DNA of 56,802 bases from assembly GCF_000702065.1 (NCBI RefSeq), contig NZ_KL370857.1, positions 1-56,802 of the forward strand. Direction: 5' to 3'. Position numbers and translations under genes: made by a program. This DNA comes from Kandleria vitulina DSM 20405 (GTDB taxonomy: Bacteria > Bacillota_I > Bacilli_A > Erysipelotrichales > Coprobacillaceae). Positions 50,348 to 56,802 of this stretch are shown one piece after another (within the stretch, counting starts at the first letter, position 1; each line of letters starts with the position of its first letter). The notes below the pieces were generated by a model. That model did not search any database. It was not told the DNA's origin and saw only the letters and a list, made by a program, of their open reading frames with translations.

Positions 50348-50404
50348 TTCACATTTATTGTGAAAATAAAAAAATATAGAAACGTTATTCACAGAAAGTG
50401 TGAA
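50348..50404. promoter_or_regulatory. Two TTCACA-N5-TGTGAA palindromes upstream of the CRISPR locus
   Basis: Cores at 50348-50364 and 50388-50404, each TTCACA-N5-TGTGAA. A further TGTGTGAATG half-site lies at about 50430. The stretch 50405-50517 is otherwise AT-rich with no gene. These repeat the motif seen between the Big2-Ltp genes. Confidence 0.6.
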
Positions 50405-50517
50405 TGACATTTCTATATCAACAATAATGTGTGAATGGTTAAGGTGAAATTATTGTAAAATTTTTGTATATATCTTTGTTTAGTACATATAAAAAAGAAA
50501 AAGGATTATAATTATAA

Positions 50518-50641
50518 AGAAAAAGCATCACCGAAGTGATGCACGTCATCTAAATGACAACTGGATAACCAGCATTTAAGCATAAGCTTTATTTTAACTC
50601 GTTGTGTTATTTTGAACAGACCAAAACTTTAGTTTTAGGTC
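50518..50641 (-). ncRNA. tracrRNA (minus strand)
   Basis: Read on the minus strand: an anti-repeat complementary to the CRISPR repeat (plus 50592-50627; 20 bases, 50601-50620, match the repeat exactly), then GAGTTAAAATAAAGC, a close relative of the tracrRNA nexus entry of Streptococcus systems. Further stem-loops follow, and a final GCATCAC-TTCG-GTGATGC terminator with a T run (50525-50543, run to about 50518). Promoter: TTGACA (minus, plus coordinates 50676-50671), 17 bases, TATTCT (50653-50648). The -35 therefore lies between the cas9 ribosome site and its ATG. Length about 125 bases. Confidence 0.9.
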
Positions 50642-50679
50642 ACTATTAGAATAATTTATTGTGGGGAGGATGTCAAGAT

Positions 50680-53600
50680 ATGAGTCAAAATAATAATAAA
50701 ATTTATAATATTGGATTAGATATTGGAGATGCATCTGTAGGATGGGCTGTAGTAGATGAGCATTATAATCTATTAAAAAGACATGGGAAACATATGTGGG
50801 GCTCACGTTTATTTACACAGGCGAATACAGCTGTAGAAAGAAGATCAAGTCGTTCTACAAGAAGACGTTACAATAAGAGAAGAGAACGTATTAGATTGTT
50901 AAGAGAAATTATGGAGGATATGGTATTGGATGTGGATCCAACATTCTTCATTAGACTTGCAAATGTATCATTTCTTGATCAGGAAGATAAGAAAGATTAT
51001 CTAAAAGAAAATTATCATTCAAATTACAATTTGTTTATAGATAAAGATTTTAATGATAAGACTTACTATGATAAATATCCTACTATTTATCATTTAAGAA
51101 AACACTTATGTGAATCAAAAGAGAAAGAAGATCCAAGATTAATTTATCTTGCTTTACATCATATTGTGAAATATAGAGGAAATTTCTTATATGAAGGCCA
51201 GAAGTTCTCTATGGATGTTTCTAATATTGAAGATAAGATGATTGATGTTTTGAGACAATTTAATGAAATTAATCTGTTTGAATATGTAGAAGATAGAAAG
51301 AAAATTGATGAAGTACTTAATGTATTGAAGGAACCACTATCAAAGAAACATAAAGCTGAGAAAGCATTTGCGTTGTTTGATACTACTAAAGATAATAAAG
51401 CTGCTTATAAAGAACTTTGTGCTGCTTTGGCAGGAAATAAATTTAATGTTACAAAAATGTTAAAGGAAGCAGAGTTACATGATGAGGATGAAAAGGATAT
51501 TTCATTTAAATTCAGTGATGCCACTTTTGATGATGCCTTTGTAGAAAAACAACCATTATTAGGTGATTGTGTAGAATTCATTGATTTATTACATGATATC
51601 TATAGTTGGGTAGAGTTACAAAATATACTAGGTTCAGCACACACATCTGAACCATCTATTTCTGCAGCTATGATACAGAGATATGAGGATCACAAGAATG
51701 ATTTAAAGTTATTAAAAGATGTTATCCGTAAGTATTTACCTAAGAAATATTTTGAAGTCTTTAGAGATGAAAAGAGTAAGAAGAATAACTATTGTAACTA
51801 CATTAATCATCCATCAAAGACACCGGTAGATGAATTCTACAAGTATATTAAGAAACTGATTGAGAAGATTGATGATCCTGATGTAAAGACAATTCTTAAT
51901 AAGATTGAATTAGAATCTTTCATGTTAAAACAAAATTCACGTACAAATGGTGCTGTTCCTTATCAGATGCAGCTGGATGAATTAAATAAAATCTTAGAGA
52001 ATCAATCAGTTTATTACTCTGATTTAAAAGATAATGAAGATAAGATTAGATCTATTCTTACTTTTAGAATTCCTTATTATTTTGGTCCACTTAATATAAC
52101 TAAAGACAGACAATTTGATTGGATTATTAAAAAAGAAGGAAAAGAAAATGAAAGAATTCTCCCTTGGAATGCGAATGAAATAGTAGATGTAGATAAGACT
52201 GCTGATGAATTTATTAAAAGAATGAGAAACTTCTGTACATACTTCCCTGATGAACCAGTTATGGCAAAGAATTCTTTAACAGTTAGTAAGTATGAAGTTC
52301 TTAATGAAATTAATAAACTAAGAATTAATGATCATCTTATTAAACGTGATATGAAAGATAAGATGCTACATACATTATTTATGGATCATAAATCTATTTC
52401 AGCTAATGCAATGAAGAAATGGTTAGTTAAGAATCAGTATTTTAGTAATACGGATGATATTAAAATTGAAGGTTTCCAAAAAGAAAATGCTTGTTCTACA
52501 TCATTAACTCCATGGATCGATTTCACTAAGATTTTTGGAAAAATAAATGAATCTAACTATGATTTCATTGAAAAGATTATTTATGATGTAACTGTATTTG
52601 AAGATAAGAAAATCTTGAGAAGAAGATTAAAAAAAGAATATGACTTAGATGAAGAAAAGATTAAGAAGATTCTTAAATTAAAATATAGTGGATGGTCAAG
52701 ATTATCTAAGAAATTGTTATCAGGAATCAAGACAAAATATAAAGATAGTACAAGAACACCAGAAACAGTTTTAGAAGTAATGGAACGCACAAATATGAAT
52801 TTGATGCAGGTTATCAATGATGAGAAACTTGGCTTCAAGAAGACTATTGATGATGCAAACAGTACAAGTGTATCTGGTAAATTCAGCTATGCTGAAGTTC
52901 AGGAGTTAGCAGGTTCACCTGCCATTAAGAGAGGTATTTGGCAAGCCTTATTGATTGTAGATGAAATTAAGAAGATTATGAAACATGAGCCTGCTCATGT
53001 GTATATTGAATTTGCAAGAAATGAAGATGAAAAAGAAAGAAAAGATTCATTTGTTAATCAGATGTTGAAGCTTTATAAAGATTATGATTTTGAAGATGAA
53101 ACAGAGAAAGAAGCAAATAAACATCTTAAAGGTGAAGATGCAAAATCTAAGATAAGATCGGAAAGATTAAAGCTTTATTATACTCAGATGGGGAAATGTA
53201 TGTATACAGGTAAATCATTGGATATTGATAGATTAGATACATATCAAGTGGATCATATTGTACCTCAGTCTTTATTAAAGGATGATAGTATTGATAATAA
53301 GGTTTTAGTATTATCAAGTGAAAATCAAAGAAAATTAGATGATTTGGTTATTCCTTCAAGTATAAGAAATAAGATGTATGGATTCTGGGAAAAATTATTT
53401 AATAATAAGATTATAAGTCCTAAGAAGTTCTATTCATTAATTAAGACAGAATTTAATGAAAAGGATCAAGAACGTTTTATTAATAGACAGATTGTAGAGA
53501 CAAGACAGATTACTAAACATGTTGCTCAGATTATTGATAATCATTATGAGAATACAAAAGTTGTTACAGTAAGAGCTGATTTATCTCATCAATTTAGAGA

Positions 53601-54714
53601 ACGTTATCATATCTATAAGAATAGAGATATTAATGATTTCCATCATGCACATGATGCATATATTGCGACAATTCTAGGAACTTATATTGGTCATAGATTT
53701 GAATCATTGGATGCTAAATATATTTATGGTGAGTATAAGAGAATATTTAGAAATCAGAAGAATAAGGGTAAAGAAATGAAGAAAAACAATGATGGATTTA
53801 TCCTTAATAGTATGAGAAATATCTATGCAGATAAGGATACAGGAGAAATCGTTTGGGATCCTAATTATATTGATAGAATTAAGAAGTGTTTCTATTATAA
53901 AGATTGTTTTGTGACAAAGAAGTTAGAAGAAAATAATGGTACATTCTTTAATGTTACGGTTTTACCTAATGATACTAATTCAGATAAAGACAATACATTG
54001 GCTACTGTACCTGTTAATAAGTATCGTAGTAATGTGAATAAATATGGTGGTTTTAGTGGTGTAAATTCATTTATTGTTGCAATTAAGGGTAAAAAGAAGA
54101 AGGGTAAGAAGGTAATAGAGGTTAATAAGCTTACTGGTATACCTCTAATGTATAAGAATGCAGATGAAGAAATAAAGATTAACTATCTTAAGCAAGCAGA
54201 AGACTTAGAAGAAGTACAAATTGGTAAAGAAATTCTAAAGAATCAGCTTATTGAGAAAGATGGTGGATTATATTATATTGTTGCGCCTACTGAAATTATT
54301 AATGCAAAACAATTAATATTAAATGAATCACAGACTAAATTAGTTTGTGAGATATATAAAGCAATGAAATATAAGAATTACGATAATCTTGATAGTGAGA
54401 AGATAATTGATTTGTATAGATTGCTAATTAACAAGATGGAACTATATTATCCGGAATATAGAAAACAATTAGTAAAGAAATTCGAAGATAGATATGAACA
54501 ATTAAAAGTGATTTCTATTGAAGAAAAGTGTAATATAATTAAACAAATTTTAGCTACTTTGCATTGTAATTCTTCTATTGGAAAAATAATGTATTCTGAC
54601 TTTAAAATTAGTACGACGATAGGACGTTTAAATGGTAGAACAATTTCATTAGATGATATTTCCTTCATCGCAGAGTCTCCGACAGGAATGTATTCAAAGA
54701 AATATAAGTTATGA
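50680..54714 (+). CDS. cas9: Cas9 endonuclease, type II-A
   Basis: 1344 residues from ATG 50680 with GGGGAGG about 10 bases before. RuvC-I IGLDIGDASVGWAVVD (D14), arginine-rich bridge helix RRSSRSTRRRYNKRRERIR, long helical REC lobe, RuvC-II VYIEFARNEDEK (E777), HNH YQVDHIVPQSLLKDDSIDNK (H859), RuvC-III HHAHDAYIA (H991, D992), and a C-terminal PAM-interacting domain. All catalytic residues present, so predicted active. Large size and csn2 nearby fit subtype II-A. PAM unknown. Overlaps cas1 by 4 bases. Confidence 0.98.
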   Translation: MSQNNNKIYNIGLDIGDASVGWAVVDEHYNLLKRHGKHMWGSRLFTQANTAVERRSSRSTRRRYNKRRERIRLLREIMEDMVLDVDPTFFIRLANVSFLDQEDKKDYLKENYHSNYNLFIDKDFNDKTYYDKYPTIYHLRKHLCESKEKEDPRLIYLALHHIVKYRGNFLYEGQKFSMDVSNIEDKMIDVLRQFNEINLFEYVEDRKKIDEVLNVLKEPLSKKHKAEKAFALFDTTKDNKAAYKELCAALAGNKFNVTKMLKEAELHDEDEKDISFKFSDATFDDAFVEKQPLLGDCVEFIDLLHDIYSWVELQNILGSAHTSEPSISAAMIQRYEDHKNDLKLLKDVIRKYLPKKYFEVFRDEKSKKNNYCNYINHPSKTPVDEFYKYIKKLIEKIDDPDVKTILNKIELESFMLKQNSRTNGAVPYQMQLDELNKILENQSVYYSDLKDNEDKIRSILTFRIPYYFGPLNITKDRQFDWIIKKEGKENERILPWNANEIVDVDKTADEFIKRMRNFCTYFPDEPVMAKNSLTVSKYEVLNEINKLRINDHLIKRDMKDKMLHTLFMDHKSISANAMKKWLVKNQYFSNTDDIKIEGFQKENACSTSLTPWIDFTKIFGKINESNYDFIEKIIYDVTVFEDKKILRRRLKKEYDLDEEKIKKILKLKYSGWSRLSKKLLSGIKTKYKDSTRTPETVLEVMERTNMNLMQVINDEKLGFKKTIDDANSTSVSGKFSYAEVQELAGSPAIKRGIWQALLIVDEIKKIMKHEPAHVYIEFARNEDEKERKDSFVNQMLKLYKDYDFEDETEKEANKHLKGEDAKSKIRSERLKLYYTQMGKCMYTGKSLDIDRLDTYQVDHIVPQSLLKDDSIDNKVLVLSSENQRKLDDLVIPSSIRNKMYGFWEKLFNNKIISPKKFYSLIKTEFNEKDQERFINRQIVETRQITKHVAQIIDNHYENTKVVTVRADLSHQFRERYHIYKNRDINDFHHAHDAYIATILGTYIGHRFESLDAKYIYGEYKRIFRNQKNKGKEMKKNNDGFILNSMRNIYADKDTGEIVWDPNYIDRIKKCFYYKDCFVTKKLEENNGTFFNVTVLPNDTNSDKDNTLATVPVNKYRSNVNKYGGFSGVNSFIVAIKGKKKKGKKVIEVNKLTGIPLMYKNADEEIKINYLKQAEDLEEVQIGKEILKNQLIEKDGGLYYIVAPTEIINAKQLILNESQTKLVCEIYKAMKYKNYDNLDSEKIIDLYRLLINKMELYYPEYRKQLVKKFEDRYEQLKVISIEEKCNIIKQILATLHCNSSIGKIMYSDFKISTTIGRLNGRTISLDDISFIAESPTGMYSKKYKL

Positions 54715-55583
54715 GCTGGAGAATAGTAGTTATTGATAGTAAAGCAAAATTAACATATAAGAATGATTATTTGGTTGTACGAAATGACAATATCCGTAGA
54801 ATTCATTTATCTGAGATAAATACGGTTATTGTCAACAGTACAGCCGTTGTGATTACTTCTTATTTGATTAATGAGCTAATCAAAAGAAAAATAAAAATTA
54901 TATTTTGTGATGAAACAAGAAGTCCTGCAGGAGAAATTATGCCATATTATGGATGTCATAATTCAAGTAAGAGAATAAATGAACAGCTGTATTGGGATAA
55001 GGAATTTGCGGTTGATGTATGGACAAGAATTATTAAAGAGAAGATTCATAATCAATCAATTATTCTAAAGCATTATGGTGAAAAGAATGCAGATAAGTTA
55101 GATGTTTATATAGAAGAACTTCAACGCAATGATGAAACAAATAGAGAAGGTCATGCAGCTAAAGTATATTTTGATACATTATTTGGAATGTCATTTAAAA
55201 GAGATGATGGCAGTGATTTAAATGCAGCACTCAATTATGGATATACAGTTCTTCTGTCACAATTTAATAGAGATATTGTTGCTTATGGTTATCTTACTCA
55301 ACTAGGAATAAAACATCGAAATGAGTTTAACCCATATAATTTATCATCTGATTTAATGGAACCATTTAGACCATTAATAGATAAAATTGTTAGAGATAAT
55401 ATTGATGAAGGATTTGATGGAGCTATGAAAATAAAACTTATAGATGTATTAAATCAACAGGTTGTAATTAATAGAAGTAAACAGTATGTATCTAATGCCA
55501 TAGCTATATATGTAAAGAGTGTATTTCAGGCAATCAAGAAGCATAATCTCAATGAGTTAAAATTCATTGAGTATGAGCTATAG
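54711..55583 (+). CDS. cas1: Cas1 integrase, type II
   Basis: 290 residues. MSWRIVVIDSKAKLTYKNDY start, INTVIVNSTAVVITSYLINEL, then the metal-binding Glu in NREGHAAKVYFDTLFG, LNYGYTVLLSQFNRDIVAYG, and the H/D pair around IKHRNEFNPYNLSSDLMEPFRP. Cas1 with Cas2 inserts new spacers. ATGA overlap with cas9 and 11-base overlap with cas2 show one operon. Confidence 0.97.
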   Translation: MSWRIVVIDSKAKLTYKNDYLVVRNDNIRRIHLSEINTVIVNSTAVVITSYLINELIKRKIKIIFCDETRSPAGEIMPYYGCHNSSKRINEQLYWDKEFAVDVWTRIIKEKIHNQSIILKHYGEKNADKLDVYIEELQRNDETNREGHAAKVYFDTLFGMSFKRDDGSDLNAALNYGYTVLLSQFNRDIVAYGYLTQLGIKHRNEFNPYNLSSDLMEPFRPLIDKIVRDNIDEGFDGAMKIKLIDVLNQQVVINRSKQYVSNAIAIYVKSVFQAIKKHNLNELKFIEYEL

Positions 55584-55893
55584 ATATATGAGAATAATTG
55601 TATTGTTTGATTTACCTTCAACGACATATATAGATCAAAAGGCATATAGGACATTTCACAAGTTTTTAGTAAATGATGGCTTTGTAATGATGCAAGAGAG
55701 TGTTTATTGTAAACTTGCTTTGAATATGTCAGTAGTTAATGGTGTAAAAGCAAGACTAAAGGCACATGCACCCAAGAAAGGTGATGTGGAGATACTAGTT
55801 ATAACGGAAAAACAATTTTCTAAGATTGAATATCTTGTAGGTGAAAAGCAAAGCATCATTGAAGATTCAGAAGAAAGAATGATTATATTATGA
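55573..55893 (+). CDS. cas2: Cas2, type II
   Basis: 106 residues from ATG 55573 (MSYRYMRIIVLFDLP); TTG 55567 two codons upstream is also possible. Ferredoxin-like fold with MRIIVLFDLPSTTYIDQKAYRTF and FVMMQESVYCKLA. Structural partner of Cas1 in spacer integration. Overlaps both neighbours. Confidence 0.96.
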   Translation: MSYRYMRIIVLFDLPSTTYIDQKAYRTFHKFLVNDGFVMMQESVYCKLALNMSVVNGVKARLKAHAPKKGDVEILVITEKQFSKIEYLVGEKQSIIEDSEERMIIL

Positions 55894-56588
55894 TATTACG
55901 TATAGCTGGATTTGAGAATGATATCATCTTTGATGATTGTACGAATACAAGATTGATTATTGAAGATCATAAATTATTTTCTAAGATTTTATTTCTACTA
56001 AATGGTATTGTAAATAATAAATTAAAGACTAATGAAATACTTCTTCTTAATGATAAAGAAGACTACGTTCTTCCTTCAGAGATGGATGTAATCATTAATC
56101 CTACTAATATTAATCTTAATTCTAAAACAATGCTTACATCTCTTTATAAATATATTGAGAAGTTAATTCTACATGATGAAGATAAAGATTTTAGTTATAA
56201 GAGATATATAGAAAAGATTAATGGATTATTAGTAGATGAACTATATAATTTGAATCTTGATTTTGAATACAATGATGATTTATTAGTTAATCAGTATTTA
56301 AAATCCATTAATGTGAAGTTTACTCAGGAGTCTATTTCTTCTACATTTGATTTATTGATGAATTACTTAGAACTTGTTTCTGAATTGAATCAAGGTATAA
56401 TTATTGTGTTGTGTAATTGCTTTAATTACTTTGATGATCATCAACTTGAAGAGTTATGTAAATACAAGAATTATAAGCATATTAATATATTATTTATCGA
56501 GAATTCTTATAGAAATCTCGTAAACACATACTTTAAGACTTTTATCATTGATAATGATTTCAATGAAGATTTTGTTCAAGATGACTAG
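55890..56588 (+). CDS. csn2: Csn2, type II-A adaptation protein
   Basis: 232 residues, ATGA overlap with cas2. Position and length mark it as Csn2; the sequence shows IPFL-like start FENDIIFDDCTNTRLIIED, a helical middle (SLYKYIEKLILHDEDKD) and GIIIVLCNCFNYFDDHQLEEL near the C terminus, the degenerate Walker-B-like strand of the family. Csn2 rings bind DNA ends during spacer capture. Its presence defines subtype II-A. Confidence 0.9.
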   Translation: MILRIAGFENDIIFDDCTNTRLIIEDHKLFSKILFLLNGIVNNKLKTNEILLLNDKEDYVLPSEMDVIINPTNINLNSKTMLTSLYKYIEKLILHDEDKDFSYKRYIEKINGLLVDELYNLNLDFEYNDDLLVNQYLKSINVKFTQESISSTFDLLMNYLELVSELNQGIIIVLCNCFNYFDDHQLEELCKYKNYKHINILFIENSYRNLVNTYFKTFIIDNDFNEDFVQDD

Positions 56589-56626
56589 CAGTCGTTGAGC
56601 GAATAGACTCTAAACCCTAATTTGAG
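56589..56626 (+). promoter_or_regulatory. CRISPR leader end with ATTTGAG anchor
   Basis: Only 38 bases separate csn2 from the first repeat. They end in ATTTGAG (56620-56626), identical to the leader-anchoring sequence of Streptococcus type II-A arrays where new spacers are inserted. TCTAAACC (about 56609) nearly mirrors GGTTTTAGA at the repeat start. No convincing promoter within; the array may be driven from within csn2. Confidence 0.8.
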
Positions 56627-56802
56627 GTTTTAGAGTTGTGTTATTTTGAACAGATACAAAACATTTATTGGTTGTGAACTTAAAGCATCAGGGTTTTAGA
56701 GTTGTGTTATTTTGAACAGATACAAAACGTATGTAGTCTTAGATATTCTTTAGAAAGGGTTTTAGAGTTGTGTTATTTTGAACAGATACAAAACATCGCT
56801 AA
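56627..56802 (+). CRISPR. Type II-A CRISPR array, leader end (cut by window edge)
   Basis: Three identical 36-base repeats (56627-56662, 56693-56728, 56759-56794) beginning GTTTTAGAGTTGTG and ending GAACAGATACAAAAC. Two complete spacers of 30 bases (56663-56692, 56729-56758) and the first 8 bases of a third (56795-56802). Repeat length, 30-base spacers and the GTTTTAGAG start are those of type II-A. The array continues beyond the window. Crossing base pairs to the tracrRNA anti-repeat as described there. Confidence 0.98.

Noticed and set aside
50345-50393. TTATTCACA sequences as DnaA boxes or an origin
   Set aside because: They match the loose DnaA consensus but are parts of TTCACA-N5-TGTGAA palindromes, and no dnaA, dnaN or parB gene or dense box cluster is present.
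50592-50627. Repeat-like sequence before cas9 as a stray or degenerate CRISPR repeat
   Set aside because: On the minus strand it continues into GTTAAAATAAAGC and stem-loops with a terminator, the structure of tracrRNA; it is the anti-repeat.

Overview
The window is AT-rich, densely packed Firmicutes (Bacillota) DNA. The low GC, the yybS-gdpP-rplI-dnaB block, T-box control of lysS, a TPP riboswitch and a type II-A CRISPR-Cas9 locus point to a gut Erysipelotrichia-type bacterium (Catenibacterium, Kandleria or Sharpea-like). That placement is inferred from gene content and style; no database search was run.

Layout. 1-143: the end of an unidentified gene. 332-5084: DUF2232 protein, c-di-AMP phosphodiesterase, ribosomal protein bL9 and replicative helicase. 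5150-8689: an operon with a textbook sigma-A promoter inside an inverted repeat, encoding a 43-residue peptide, three membrane proteins, an ABC ATPase and an anchored extracytoplasmic protein. 8756-18381: housekeeping genes (DUF1622, tdk, HAD, prfA-prmC, GNAT, DUF308, tilS-hpt-ftsH-hslO). 18582-22511 (minus): an ABC-2 exporter operon, a small secreted protein whose signal peptide is broken by a stop codon, and an XRE regulator. 22650-31284: dus, DUF1848, a cell-wall amidase, a Cof-type HAD, a PTS EIICB with a divergent RpiR regulator, a GNAT, and T-box-lysS. 31285-35610: acquired or decaying DNA with an AbiE-type toxin-antitoxin pair, a LysR remnant, an alpha/beta hydrolase, a hexapeptide acetyltransferase and a broken ElaA gene. 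35681-36547 (minus): a secreted protein followed by a possible bacteriocin-immunity protein. 36680-41125: a TPP-riboswitch thiamine-salvage operon (thiM, thiE, HAD, thiD, methyltransferase, tenA). 41288-47358: TMEM175-like channel, MerR/TipAS regulator, 33-bp repeats before a truncated ATPase, a glycogen synthase with a long Lys/Ala/Glu repeat extension, an RpiB-like isomerase, a small membrane protein and an EEP-family hydrolase.

47382-56802 looks like a defence region. Four tandem paralogues of about 200 residues each combine a signal peptide, a very basic Big2-like domain and two Ltp-type repeats, the repeat found in a phage superinfection-exclusion lipoprotein. They sit directly upstream of tracrRNA (minus strand), cas9, cas1, cas2, csn2 and a CRISPR array that runs off the window end. 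Recurrent TTCACA-N5-TGTGAA palindromes lie between these genes. A linked Big2-Ltp surface exclusion layer and CRISPR-Cas9 is my best candidate for an undescribed system. The anti-phage role is inference from domain similarity and position.
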